From assembly GCF_003020125.1 (NCBI RefSeq), contig NZ_PYFW01000008.1:186001-250000 (forward strand): a stretch of DNA of 64,000 nt, read 5' to 3'. The notes under the pieces are model-generated. The model was not told the origin of the DNA. It ran no database searches and worked only from the letters and a program-made list of their open reading frames with translations. Both the position numbers and the translations under genes were made by a program. Source of the stretch: Bradyrhizobium sp. MOS003. Its GTDB lineage: Bacteria; Pseudomonadota; Alphaproteobacteria; Rhizobiales; Xanthobacteraceae. Of this stretch, positions 1 to 8,891 are shown piece after piece (position 1 is the stretch's first letter; every line of letters begins with the position of its first letter).

Positions 1-2
1 CC

Positions 3-1172
<1,170 letters not shown>

Positions 1173-1232
1173 ACGCTCGCTCTCAGCACCGCGCGAGCGC
1201 GTGTGTATCGACGCGCTTGCCTCAAGGACGGT

Positions 1233-1336
1233 GTCATGCCCCGGCTTGACCGGGGCATCCAGTACGCCGCGGCTTCTCGGCTCAATTGCGACCGTCTCTG
1301 GAATACCGGATCGCCCGATCAAGTCGGGCGATGACA
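1233..1336. repeat. Dispersed intergenic palindrome, family A copy 1
   Basis: The element starts TGTCAT and ends ATGACA. It carries two perfect hairpins, each with 9-bp arms and a 5-base loop: ATGCCCCGG-CTTGA-CCGGGGCAT at 1236-1258 and ATCGCCCGA-TCAAG-TCGGGCGAT at 1310-1332. The second hairpin is, base for base, the reverse complement of the first hairpin of the copy at 14765-14869. It lies between guaB and the next gene and may end guaB transcription, but no T-run follows. Confidence 0.8.
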
Positions 1337-1422
1337 GCGCGTGTGTGGCTCCGCCGCTTTTGTGTTGACGCGCCTCGCCGCCTCCGCTTCCGTTCACGCC
1401 GAAACACAATTCGGAGGAAGCC

Positions 1423-2445
1423 ATGTCCCAAGGCAAACGTATCGTTCTCGCCGCCCGTCCCGTCGGCGAACCCAAGCCGTCTGATTTCCGCATCGAGGAA
1501 TTCACGGTGCCGACGCCCGGCGCAGGCGAAGTCCTGCTGCGCACGATCTGGCTGTCGCTCGATCCCTATATGCGCGGACGCATGAGTGATGGTCCGTCCT
1601 ATGCCGCGCCGGTGCCGGTCGGCGGCGTGATGGAAGGCGAGGCGGTCAGTGAGGTTGTCGCCTCTAACAATCCGGACTTCGCCAAGGGCGACATCGTCCG
1701 TGCACGCACGGGTTGGCAGACCAACGCGATCTCGAATGGCAAGGGCCTGATCAAGGTTGATCCCAAGCTCGGTCCGATCTCAACTTCGATCGGCGTGCTC
1801 GGCATGCCCGGCATGACGGCGTACACGGGCCTGCTCGACATCGGCAAGCCGCAGGAAGGCGAGACCGTCGTCGTGGCCGGTGCCTCCGGTGCGGTCGGCT
1901 CGGCCGTCGGCCAGATCGCGAAGATCAGGGGGGCGCGCGCGGTTGGCATCGCCGGCGGCAAGGACAAGTGCGACTACGTCGTGAAAGAGCTCGGCTTCGA
2001 TGCCTGCATCGATCACCGCGATCCCGATCTTGCCGCCAAGCTGAAAGAGGCTTGCCCGAAAGGGATCGACGTCTATTTCGAGAATGTCGGCGGCGCCGTG
2101 TTCGAGGCGGTATTCCCGCTGCTAAACCCGTTCGCGCGCGTGCCGGTCTGCGGCCTGATCGCGCATTACAACGATACCGAAGCCAAGCCGCCGAAATGGG
2201 CCGCGAGCATGATGCGCGCGACGCTGACCAAGCGGCTGACCTTCCGCGGCTTCATAGTCTCCGACTTCGCCTCCCGCCACGGCGACTTCCTGCGCGACAT
2301 GTCCTCCTGGGTCCGCGACGGCAAGGTCAAATACAAGGAGTTCGTCACCGAGGGCCTGGAAAGCGCGCCAAGCGCCTTCATCGGCCTGCTAAAGGGCGCC
2401 AATTTCGGCAAGCAGCTGGTTCGGGTCGGGCCGGACAAGGTCTGA
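1423..2445 (+). CDS. NADP-dependent MDR-family oxidoreductase (leukotriene B4 dehydrogenase/CurA-like)
   Basis: A zinc-independent medium-chain dehydrogenase/reductase of 340 residues, the usual length for the PTGR/CurA branch that reduces the carbon-carbon double bond of enones with NADPH. The N-terminal GroES-like half contains LSLDPYMRGRM, typical of this branch. The Rossmann half shows VVAGASGAVGSAVGQ near residue 150 and YFENVGG. No structural or catalytic zinc cysteines of alcohol dehydrogenases are seen. The ATG is preceded by GGAGG at a good distance. It stands alone between guaB and a small membrane protein gene, with a family A repeat upstream. The physiological substrate cannot be read from sequence; detoxification of reactive enones is a guess. 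Confidence 0.9.
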   Translation: MSQGKRIVLAARPVGEPKPSDFRIEEFTVPTPGAGEVLLRTIWLSLDPYMRGRMSDGPSYAAPVPVGGVMEGEAVSEVVASNNPDFAKGDIVRARTGWQTNAISNGKGLIKVDPKLGPISTSIGVLGMPGMTAYTGLLDIGKPQEGETVVVAGASGAVGSAVGQIAKIRGARAVGIAGGKDKCDYVVKELGFDACIDHRDPDLAAKLKEACPKGIDVYFENVGGAVFEAVFPLLNPFARVPVCGLIAHYNDTEAKPPKWAASMMRATLTKRLTFRGFIVSDFASRHGDFLRDMSSWVRDGKVKYKEFVTEGLESAPSAFIGLLKGANFGKQLVRVGPDKV

Positions 2446-2505
2446 ACCACCACCTCCGCCCCACGAAGGCGGACGAATATGGTTAATAAAGAGTGACCGA
2501 TCGGC

Positions 2506-2535
2506 CACACCTGCTCCGTAAAAGCCGCAGGTGTG
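2506..2535. other. Perfect 9-bp hairpin downstream of the oxidoreductase gene
   Basis: Arms CACACCTGC (2506-2514) and GCAGGTGTG (2527-2535) enclose a 12-base loop, 60 bases after the oxidoreductase stop. No T-run follows on either strand, so it is not a canonical intrinsic terminator. It may stabilise the 3' end of the mRNA or act as a protein-binding site. Confidence 0.5.
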
Positions 2536-2598
2536 ACCGTCGGTTCATTGACCGCAAGGCGAAGACATTGAATCATCGGGCATATTTTAGGTGCTGCG

Positions 2599-2898
2599 AT
2601 GTTAGAGATCAGTGTTTTCTGCGTTATCCTGCTTGCCGCCGGCTATTGGACGGCCATGTTCATCATGGGTCGTCACGACGACGTCATTCATGGCAAGTTC
2701 GTCCATGTCGACCATGAGGGCGATCTTGCCCGCCCGGCCATGCCGGAACCGCCGCCGCCATTCCCGAAGCGCCCGGTCAAGGCCGCGCAGCCCGTCAGGC
2801 AGCCGCCCGCCAACGATCTCTCGGCCAGGCCGGTGAACAGCGACGCGTTGCAATCCCTGCTCGCCGCGATCCAGCAGGATCTCAAGAGCGTCGCCTGA
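2599..2898 (+). CDS. Small single-pass membrane protein, unknown function
   Basis: A 99-residue protein. Residues about 4-22 are a hydrophobic helix (SVFCVILLAAGYWTAMFIMG) that would anchor it in the inner membrane. A proline-rich linker follows (PEPPPPFPKRP), and the tail ends in a short amphipathic helix (LQSLLAAIQQDL). Codon use fits the genome, with G or C dominating third positions. I recognise no family. It ends 22 bases before the stop of the convergent gene at 2921. It is called a gene because of its composition, length and clear membrane anchor; a start a few codons downstream is possible. Confidence 0.6.
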   Translation: MLEISVFCVILLAAGYWTAMFIMGRHDDVIHGKFVHVDHEGDLARPAMPEPPPPFPKRPVKAAQPVRQPPANDLSARPVNSDALQSLLAAIQQDLKSVA

Positions 2899-2920
2899 GC
2901 GCTGAACAGCTCAACAAAGT

Positions 2921-3535
2921 TTAGAGCACGCGATAGCGGATCTTGTAGGCGTCTTGAGGCGCCACGGTGTCGGCGAGCGGCGAGGCAATGCGGTCGGCGA
3001 GGTGCCAGGGGCCGAACTCCTGGGAGCGATGAGGCTCGGCGGGCAGGCGGAGGCGGAATTCGAAAATGCCCTTGCCCGGCAGGTTCACGACCAGCACGCG
3101 GTCCGCGGTGCGGTGGTTGAGCGCGACCGCGCCGCGCAGCAGCGAGCGACCGTCGCCGAGTTCGCTCACACCGTCGACCAGCGCCAGGGTCTGGTTGCGG
3201 TCGGTGTGCAGCTCGATCTGGGAATCGGACGCGGTCGTCAACGTTTCCCGGGGCATGCGGATCTCGAACTCGACCGCCGGCTTGGACGGGTTGAGGCCGA
3301 GATAGGCCGCTGCGGCATGGCGCATGTCGTAGGCGGCAAAGGCAAACAGGACGAGCGCGGCGAGGGTGGCGAGGCCATGCCTGACCACATCGCGCCAGCT
3401 GCGGTAGGACAGGCGCAAGTACACGGTCATTGCCAGCGCGACCGCGAGGGCGGCCGCAACACCCGACAGCGCCGACATCAGGATGCCCAGCCTGCCGTCG
3501 GCGGAGTCAATCAGAAGGCTGGACAGGGTGGTCAT
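2921..3535 (-). CDS. Two-helix membrane protein with periplasmic domain, unknown function
   Basis: A 204-residue protein with two predicted membrane helices, about residues 17-40 and 57-75, separated by a basic cytoplasmic loop (RLSYRSWRDVVRHG). About 125 residues after the second helix probably lie in the periplasm. These are rich in beta-type segments (VEFEIRMPRETL, QIELHTDRNQTLALVDGV) and may be an immunoglobulin-like or jelly-roll fold, but no conserved domain is recognised. The reverse frame over this stretch is also long (207 codons), but its product has the low-complexity look of a shadow. The gene is divergent from the MAPEG gene, which starts 154 bases away. Confidence 0.65.
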   Translation of the reverse strand: MTTLSSLLIDSADGRLGILMSALSGVAAALAVALAMTVYLRLSYRSWRDVVRHGLATLAALVLFAFAAYDMRHAAAAYLGLNPSKPAVEFEIRMPRETLTTASDSQIELHTDRNQTLALVDGVSELGDGRSLLRGAVALNHRTADRVLVVNLPGKGIFEFRLRLPAEPHRSQEFGPWHLADRIASPLADTVAPQDAYKIRYRVL

Positions 3536-3689
3536 GGCTGGCTCGCCGTGCGGCCCGAAGGAGCAAAATCGCTTTAACTATCGGCGGTTGGTCGCGGAAA
3601 CGGGAACGCCGGTTCAACTCGTTGATTGTCAGGGCCAGCGGACGCGGCTAATGACGGTCCGCGGCATGCCGCCTTACGGGAAAGTTCCG

Positions 3690-4112
3690 ATGTCCATCCA
3701 AATGGTTCTGCTGCCTGTGTTCGTGCAGGTGGGTCTCACCTTCGCGCTGCTGATCGGCATGGTGCTGGCGCGCCGCCGCACCCTGGTCGCGGGCGAGACC
3801 AAAATTCGCGACATTGCACTCGGCGAGCCGAACTGGCCGAAGGGCGCCACGCAGATCGCCAATTGCTACCGCAACCAGTTCGAACTGCCGGTGCTGTTCT
3901 ATGTCCTGATCGCGCTGGCGCTCCCGCTCCGCCATGCCGATCTCTTCATCGTGCTGATGTCCTGGGTGTTCGTGGTGACGCGCTTTGCCCATGCCGGGGT
4001 GTTCGTGTCCTCGAACGATCTCGGCCGGCGCTCCACGGTCTGGCTCGCCAGCGTGCTGGTGCTGCTCGCAATGTGGATCTACTTCGCGCTGAAGATGCTG
4101 TTGTTGATCTGA
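3690..4112 (+). CDS. MAPEG family membrane protein
   Basis: A 140-residue protein with four hydrophobic helices and the family signature ANCYRNQFELPVLFY. MAPEG proteins (membrane-associated proteins in eicosanoid and glutathione metabolism) include microsomal glutathione S-transferases; the bacterial members are inner-membrane proteins, mostly uncharacterised. The frame is open from 3483, but the upstream codons look like spacer. ATG 3690 (MSIQMVLLPVF) puts the first helix at the N-terminus, as in relatives. The next gene starts 34 bases downstream on the same strand, so the two may be cotranscribed. The substrate is unknown. Confidence 0.85.
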   Translation: MSIQMVLLPVFVQVGLTFALLIGMVLARRRTLVAGETKIRDIALGEPNWPKGATQIANCYRNQFELPVLFYVLIALALPLRHADLFIVLMSWVFVVTRFAHAGVFVSSNDLGRRSTVWLASVLVLLAMWIYFALKMLLLI

Positions 4113-4146
4113 CGCTTGCGCGCCAATCCTGACCTGAAAGATTCAA

Positions 4147-5448
4147 ATGACTCCCGCTGCCCGGCTGTCCGCAGCCATCGAACTGATCGACACCATCGAG
4201 AAGGACCGCGTGCCCGCTGCCAAGGCGCTGAAGGAGTGGGGTACCGCGCACCGCTTTGCCGGCTCGGGTGACCGCGCCGCCATCGCCGGCCTGGTCTGGG
4301 ACGTGCTGCGCCGCTACGCCTCGAGCGCGTTCCTGATGGAGTCCGATACCGCGCGTGCTAGGCTGATCGGCATGCTCCGGCTCGAGCGTGACATGGACAC
4401 GGCCACGATGGGCGCGTTGTTCGACGGCAGCCGCTTCGCGCCGGCGCCGCTGACCGAGGCCGAGCAGGCGGCGCTCAGCCATCGGTCCCTCAAGGACGCG
4501 CCGGCCGCGATTGCCGGCGACTATCCCGAATGGCTGGATCCGCACCTCGCAAAAGTGTTCGGCGAGGACCGCGCGGCGGAGGCGGCCGCGATGGCCAGCC
4601 GTGCGCCGCTCGACCTCCGCGTCAACACGCTAAAATCCAATCGCGACAAGGCGCTGCAGTCGCTTGCTCATCTTCATGCGAAACCGACGCCCTGGTCGGC
4701 AACGGGCCTGCGCATCGCGCTTTCGGCCGATGCGCGCAACCCCGGGATCCAGGCCGAGGAGGATTTCATCAAGGGTGCGATTGAAGTTCAGGACGAGGGG
4801 TCGCAGCTTGCGGCCCAGTTGACCGCTGCAAAACCCGGCGAGCAGGTGATCGACCTCTGCGCCGGTGCGGGCGGAAAGACGCTGGCGCTCGCTGCCCTGA
4901 TGCAGGGTAAGGGCCGGCTGATCGCGACCGACAGCGACAAGCGCCAGCTCGCGCCGATCCACGAGCGGCTGTCGCGCGCCGGCGTCCACAATGCAGAGGT
5001 CCGCACGCCAAAGGGCGACGCCGATCCCTTGGCAGACATCAGCAGCACCGCCGATCTCGTCGTGATCGATGCGCCCTGCACGGGAACCGGGACGTGGCGT
5101 CGCAACCCCGACGCGAAATGGCGCATGCGTCCCGGCGCGCTGGAGATTCGCCTGCGCGACCAGACCGAGGTGCTGGAGCGCGCGGTGCCGCTGGTGAAGG
5201 CCGGTGGCCGCATCGCCTACATCACCTGTTCGGTGCTGTCGGAAGAGAACGGCGAGCAGGTGAGGGCATTCGTCGCGCGCCATCCCGAGTTTGCGCCCGT
5301 CCCGCCGGAGCAGACTGCGAGCGTGCTCTGGGACAAGGCGGAGGCTTTCGGCGAGGCCGCGCTGCAGTCGCCGGAGGGGTGGCTGATGACGCCGCGGCGG
5401 ACCGGGACCGACGGATTTTTCGTGTCGGTGCTTAAGAAGGTAGGCTAA
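4147..5448 (+). CDS. RsmB/NOP-family RNA (cytosine-5)-methyltransferase
   Basis: A 433-residue class I SAM-dependent methyltransferase that should form 5-methylcytosine in rRNA or tRNA. The N-terminal helical part resembles the NusB-like region of RsmB. The SAM-binding motif is VIDLCAGAGGKTLALA. Both catalytic cysteines of the family are present: DAPCTGTGTWRR (Cys at about residue 311) and ITCSVLSEENGEQ (about 361). It lies between guaB and guaA, an order I remember from Bradyrhizobium and Rhodopseudomonas. Which RNA and position it modifies cannot be told, because alphaproteobacteria carry several paralogues, so I assign no symbol. Confidence 0.93.
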   Translation: MTPAARLSAAIELIDTIEKDRVPAAKALKEWGTAHRFAGSGDRAAIAGLVWDVLRRYASSAFLMESDTARARLIGMLRLERDMDTATMGALFDGSRFAPAPLTEAEQAALSHRSLKDAPAAIAGDYPEWLDPHLAKVFGEDRAAEAAAMASRAPLDLRVNTLKSNRDKALQSLAHLHAKPTPWSATGLRIALSADARNPGIQAEEDFIKGAIEVQDEGSQLAAQLTAAKPGEQVIDLCAGAGGKTLALAALMQGKGRLIATDSDKRQLAPIHERLSRAGVHNAEVRTPKGDADPLADISSTADLVVIDAPCTGTGTWRRNPDAKWRMRPGALEIRLRDQTEVLERAVPLVKAGGRIAYITCSVLSEENGEQVRAFVARHPEFAPVPPEQTASVLWDKAEAFGEAALQSPEGWLMTPRRTGTDGFFVSVLKKVG

Positions 5449-5460
5449 CCACACTCCGCC

Positions 5461-5554
5461 GTCATTCCGGGGCGGCCGCAGGGCGAGCCCGGAATCCATC
5501 GCGCAGTACGTGCGGTTCGATGGATTCCGGGCTCTCGCTTCGCGACCCTGAATG
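5461..5554. repeat. Dispersed intergenic palindrome with 17-bp perfect arms, family A-like
   Basis: Two perfect 17-base arms face each other. The left arm (5485-5501) begins GAGCCCGGAATCC; the right arm (5518-5534) ends GGATTCCGGGCTC; the loop is 16 bases. Flanks start GTCATTCCGG and end near CCTGAATGCC, echoing the GTCAT...ATGAC ends of the other family A copies. It lies between the convergent methyltransferase and cold-shock genes. Confidence 0.75.
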
Positions 5555-5562
5555 CCAGTTGC

Positions 5563-5605
5563 CAAAACAAAAACCCCGCAGACCGGATCCCGGCCGCGGG
5601 GTTTT
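5563..5605 (-). terminator. Rho-independent terminator of the cold-shock gene
   Basis: Read on the minus strand, AAAACCCCGC (5605-5596) pairs with GCGGGGTTTT (5579-5570). The second arm runs into TTTTTGTTTTGG. The perfect 10-bp stem with U-rich tail lies about 50 bases after the cold-shock stop, in the right orientation. Confidence 0.9.
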
Positions 5606-5656
5606 CGAGCTCTGGCGTTCTGCCGGTACGTCCGTGGTCAGAACGATGCGTTGGCG

Positions 5657-5866
5657 TTAGCCGACGCGGAGATTGTCAGCCGAGGACTTGCCGCTGCGAC
5701 GATCGGCGACGATGTCGAACGAGACCTTCTGACCCTCGTTGAGGGAGGAGAGGCCAGCGCGCTCGACGGCGCTGATGTGCACGAATACGTCCTTCTGGCC
5801 GTCGTCCGGCTGGATGAAACCATAACCCTTTTGGGTGTTGAACCACTTCACGGTGCCCATAGCCAT
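5657..5866 (-). CDS. cspA: Cold-shock protein (CspA family)
   Basis: A 69-residue single OB-fold cold-shock domain that binds single-stranded RNA and DNA as a chaperone. RNP1 is KGYGFIQ and RNP2 is VFVHIS; the N-terminus MAMGTVKWFNTQKG is typical. Length is standard. AAAGGAAA lies just upstream of the ATG, and a strong intrinsic terminator follows the stop. About 260 bases without a gene lie upstream (5867-6130), room for the long untranslated leader usual in cspA genes, although I cannot define its structure. Several csp paralogues normally exist, so the symbol is generic. Confidence 0.95.
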   Translation of the reverse strand: MAMGTVKWFNTQKGYGFIQPDDGQKDVFVHISAVERAGLSSLNEGQKVSFDIVADRRSGKSSADNLRVG

Positions 5867-6130
5867 GGGAATTTCCTTTAGTTAGTTAAAGAGCCTACGC
5901 ACGTGGACCGGTACGCGGCATGCGCCCATAGTCCTGTTCAGTCGATGTTTGGAGAAGTCATCTGAAGCGTGCGCGCCCGTCAGCAACGAAGCGAAGCGGC
6001 CCAGTCGTTCGGCCAAGTATCGATGATCACAATATAGCGAGAATTTGGGGCCAGTTCAAGGCATCACCCGCGACCCGGCACGTCGCACGACTTTGCTATT
6101 TTGCGGTGCAAATAAACCGTCGGTCGTTTC

Positions 6131-6463
6131 TCAGTCCACGATGAAGAGCGTCGCCCCGGTTGCGGTCGAAGACCGGTGCGCGGCGTCGCCGTAGTCCGAA
6201 ACCTGGTAGCTCATCCCCGCCGTCAGCTTGAATTTTCGCCCGTCGCGCAGCTCGCTGTCGAGCTCGCCCTTCAGCACGTAGAGCACGTGGCCGCGATCGC
6301 ACCAATGGTCGGCCAGATAACCCGGCGAATATTCCACCATCCTGACCCGGAGATCGCCGATGTCGAGCGTGCGCCAAATGGCCTCACCGCGCTCGCCGGC
6401 ATGTTTGGTCGGGCTGACCTTGCTCCAGTCGGTGACGGTAAAGGGGGAGGTGGGGAGCTTCAT
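6131..6463 (-). CDS. DHCW-motif cupin protein
   Basis: A 110-residue one-domain cupin. The stretch GYLADHWCDRGHVLYVLKGEL carries the DHCW motif that names this small family, and the core histidine/glutamate positions of a cupin barrel can be traced in it. Such proteins are cytoplasmic beta-barrels with no settled function. Codon use fits the genome. It lies on the same strand as the MFS gene whose promoter end is 1.3 kb away, and reads away from it; the 60-base gap to that gene's stop would allow read-through from it. The downstream region holds only the cold-shock promoter. Confidence 0.85.
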   Translation of the reverse strand: MKLPTSPFTVTDWSKVSPTKHAGERGEAIWRTLDIGDLRVRMVEYSPGYLADHWCDRGHVLYVLKGELDSELRDGRKFKLTAGMSYQVSDYGDAAHRSSTATGATLFIVD

Positions 6464-6523
6464 GAGGAGGTCCTGTTTCAGAGCCGGCGGAGCCCTTGTT
6501 ATCGGATGCGACCGCCGCAGTCC

Positions 6524-7786
6524 TCATCTTTGCTGGTGCGTCAATGCGCACGCGGCAGGCACCTGCAGCCTGCTCGCAATCATGACCCAGACCAGCAGCG
6601 CGGCGGCGCTGATCCCGGCGCCGAGCATGCAGACGCCGGTCCAGCCGGCCATCGCATACACCATCGTCGAGGTGATCGCGCCAACAGCGCTTCCGACCGA
6701 GTAGAACACCATGTAGCCGCCGATCAGCCGGCTGGCCGCATCCGGGCGCGCGGCGACGAGCAGGCTCTGGCTGGTCACATGCACGGCCTGAAGCCCGAAA
6801 TCCAGCATGATGACACCTGCGACCACGAACCAGAGCGAGGCTTCCAGGCAGGCGATCGGAGCCCACGCCGCCAGCATCAGCATCAGCGAGAGCCCGGTGG
6901 TGCGCTGGCCCCATCCGAGATCGGCGAGGCGCCCGGCATTGCGCGCGGCAAGTGCTCCAGCGAATCCGGCGATGCCGAGCAACCCGATCGTGGTGTGCGA
7001 CAGCGCGAAGGGAGGCGCCGAGAGCGGCAGCACGATCGACGTCCAGAACACGTTGAGATCCGCGAAAATCAGGAACGCAAACAGCGCGCGCTCGCGCAGG
7101 AGCGGCTCCGCGGCAAACAGCGCGGCCGTCGAGCGCAGCAACGACGGATAGGACGCTCCGGCCATCGCGGTCGGCCGGCCGGGCGGCAGCACGCGCACCA
7201 GCAGGGCGGCGAGGGCGAGCATGAGGCCGGCCGAGACCAAATAGACCATGCGCCAGCCGCCGATATCGGCCAGCGCGCCGGAGGCGAACCGCGCCAGCAG
7301 GATGCCCGCGACCACGCCGCTGGTGACGGTGCCGATGGCGCGGCCGCGCCCGTCTGGCGTCGCGAGCGTCGCCGCAAAGGCAACGAGGACCTGGACGACG
7401 ACGGCCAGCACGCCGACCAGCGCCATTCCCGCAAGCAGCACCGCGGCGTGCGTCGCCGTGCCGACCACGACGAGCGCGATCGCCGACAGCACGGTCTGGC
7501 CGACGATCAGGCGGCGGCGATCCCGGAGATCGCCGAGCGGCACGATCAGGATCAGGCCGAGGGCGTAGCCGATCTGGGTGAATGTCACCACCATGCCGAT
7601 CGCGGCGGGCGCGATGTCGAGGTCGTGCGTCATGGCGTCGAGCAGGGGCTGCGCGAAGTAGATGTTGGCGACGCTCAGGCCGCAGGTCAGCGCGAACAGC
7701 AGCGCCATGGCGGGAGAGAGCCCGCGCCCGGTCGAGTTGCCGTCACCAGCTTTCAGTCCCGCGGGCGCGGTGTCGTTCCCCGTCAT
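6524..7786 (-). CDS. MFS transporter, drug/H+ antiporter type, next to an HxlR regulator
   Basis: A 420-residue major facilitator with 12 predicted helices. The loop between helices 2 and 3 reads PLGDLRDRRRLIVG, the conserved G-x-L-a-D-r-x-G-r-R pattern of the superfamily. The N-terminal 25 residues are hydrophilic. It is divergently arranged with the HxlR gene at 7883, and two matching operator-like repeats lie in the 96-base gap, so HxlR probably represses it. That arrangement suggests an inducible exporter of a small toxic compound; the substrate is unknown. Confidence 0.88.
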   Translation of the reverse strand: MTGNDTAPAGLKAGDGNSTGRGLSPAMALLFALTCGLSVANIYFAQPLLDAMTHDLDIAPAAIGMVVTFTQIGYALGLILIVPLGDLRDRRRLIVGQTVLSAIALVVVGTATHAAVLLAGMALVGVLAVVVQVLVAFAATLATPDGRGRAIGTVTSGVVAGILLARFASGALADIGGWRMVYLVSAGLMLALAALLVRVLPPGRPTAMAGASYPSLLRSTAALFAAEPLLRERALFAFLIFADLNVFWTSIVLPLSAPPFALSHTTIGLLGIAGFAGALAARNAGRLADLGWGQRTTGLSLMLMLAAWAPIACLEASLWFVVAGVIMLDFGLQAVHVTSQSLLVAARPDAASRLIGGYMVFYSVGSAVGAITSTMVYAMAGWTGVCMLGAGISAAALLVWVMIASRLQVPAACALTHQQR

Positions 7787-7808
7787 CGTCGTCTCCGGCG
7801 CATTCCAT

Positions 7809-7829
7809 CTGGTCTTAAAAGAAGACCAG
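7809..7829. promoter_or_regulatory. Putative HxlR operator, site 1
   Basis: A perfect inverted repeat with arms CTGGTCTT and AAGACCAG and a 5-base spacer, lying 22 bases upstream of the MFS start. It matches site 2 at 17 of 21 positions when site 2 is read on the other strand. Binding by the adjacent HxlR regulator is inferred from position. Confidence 0.65.
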
Positions 7830-7845
7830 TTGCATCAGATGCTGT

Positions 7846-7866
7846 CCAGTCTTATTTTAGGACCAG
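7846..7866. promoter_or_regulatory. Putative HxlR operator, site 2
   Basis: An imperfect copy of site 1 in opposite orientation; on the minus strand it reads CTGGTCCT, five bases, AAGACTGG. The two centres are 37 bases apart, about 3.5 helical turns. It ends 16 bases before the hxlR-type start, so it probably serves autoregulation. Confidence 0.6.
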
Positions 7867-7882
7867 TCTGAAGGGGCTGTGA

Positions 7883-8335
7883 ATGAAACGGACCGGTTTT
7901 GCCGAGGCGAGCTGCCCGGTGGCGCGCGCGCTCGATGCCATCGGGGACGTCTGGTCGTTGCTGATCGTGCGCGATGCCTTCGATGGCTTGCGCCGGTTCG
8001 GCGATTTCCAGAAGAATCTGGGCATCGCCAAGGGCATGTTGAGCGCGCGCCTGCACAGGCTGGTGGAGCTCGGCGTGCTCGAACCGGTTCCGGCCTCGGA
8101 CGGCAGCGCCTATCAGGAATATGCGCTGACGAAGAAGGGGCGCGACCTCTTTCCGGTCGTCGTCAGCCTGCGCCAGTGGGGCGAGGCCAATCTGTACGCC
8201 CGAGGCGAAGTGCATTCCGATCTGGTGGACGAGGCGGGCCAGCCGGTCGGCAAGCTCGTGCTTCCGTCTCGGGCCGGCCGGCCCCTGACATGGTCGGACA
8301 CCAGGGTGAGAAAGGCCGGCGCGCGCAAGCGCTGA
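7883..8335 (+). CDS. HxlR-family transcriptional regulator
   Basis: A 150-residue winged-helix regulator. The N-terminal segment SCPVARALDAIGDVWSLLIVRD carries the cysteine and the IGDVW core conserved in HxlR proteins. The recognition helix region is KGMLSARLHRLVELGVLEPV, followed by the wing SAYQEYALTKKGRDL. The basic C-terminal tail (VRKAGARKR) extends beyond the typical 110-120 residues. It is divergent from the MFS gene with two operator-like repeats between. Cys-dependent redox or electrophile sensing is known for some family members and is only a possibility here. Confidence 0.93.
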   Translation: MKRTGFAEASCPVARALDAIGDVWSLLIVRDAFDGLRRFGDFQKNLGIAKGMLSARLHRLVELGVLEPVPASDGSAYQEYALTKKGRDLFPVVVSLRQWGEANLYARGEVHSDLVDEAGQPVGKLVLPSRAGRPLTWSDTRVRKAGARKR

Positions 8336-8370
8336 AGGCGCACCGGCCTCTTCAAGCTGGGATCGCGGGG

Positions 8371-8742
8371 TCAGTGCGGCAGATGGTTCGCCGAACCCTG
8401 CACGATCAACCCGGCCTCGTTGACCCGCAGATATTCGCAGATCCGCTTGCCGCGCTCGTTCTCGTAGAACACAACCACGCTGTCCGGGCTGACGAAAACG
8501 TCGATCACCGTGAAATGCAGGTTCGGGATCAGCCCGAGCGCCTTGCCCCAATAGGCCCGCAGCGCATCCTTGCCACGGACCGTGCCGCTGGCATCGAACC
8601 CCAGCATGGGGATACGGTCGGACGTCATCACGGCCGCCTCGTCATAGAGTGTGAGCACGCGCTCGAGATCGCGCGCATTCCAGGCCTCGACCCAGGTCCG
8701 GCCGAGCGCGGCGAGCGTTGATGGCTGATGGTGCGGTGACAT
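8371..8742 (-). CDS. SnoaL-like (nuclear transport factor 2 fold) protein
   Basis: A 123-residue protein of the NTF2-like/SnoaL cone fold: the opening WVEAWNARDLERVLTLYDEAAVM and the later GTVRGKDALRAYWGKAL and LHFTVIDVFV are typical. Members are small enzymes (isomerase, cyclase, dehydratase) or binding proteins, so the role is open. The frame extends 14 codons upstream, but ATG 8742 (MSPHHQPSTLAAL) follows AGGGAGAA at good spacing and is preferred. It is convergent with the HxlR gene and divergent from guaA; a 21-bp palindrome lies 43 bases upstream. Confidence 0.8.
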   Translation of the reverse strand: MSPHHQPSTLAALGRTWVEAWNARDLERVLTLYDEAAVMTSDRIPMLGFDASGTVRGKDALRAYWGKALGLIPNLHFTVIDVFVSPDSVVVFYENERGKRICEYLRVNEAGLIVQGSANHLPH

Positions 8743-8785
8743 AAGCGTTCTCCCTGATTGGGCTCCTCTGTGATCGGGAGCCAAT

Positions 8786-8806
8786 TAGGTCAAGAATACT
8801 GACCTA
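8786..8806. promoter_or_regulatory. Perfect palindrome between the SnoaL-like gene and guaA
   Basis: Arms TAGGTCA (8786-8792) and TGACCTA (8800-8806) surround 7 bases. It is 43 bases from the SnoaL-like start and 85 bases from the guaA start. An imperfect second palindrome, GGCTCC...GGAGCC (8761-8782), adjoins it. It looks like a dimeric-regulator site; the regulator is unknown. Confidence 0.5.
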
Positions 8807-8891
8807 TTTTCATTTGTCCATGCCCAAAGAAGAATGTGGGTGCGTGCCCCGCGCGGTTGCGGGCCGGTCGCACGTCGCGTATCTGCTGGCC

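Noticed and set aside
6176..7882. 568-codon plus-strand frame over the cupin and MFS genes.
   Set aside because: Its product is Arg/Gln/Asp/His-rich with no fold signature, and both minus-strand genes are clear.
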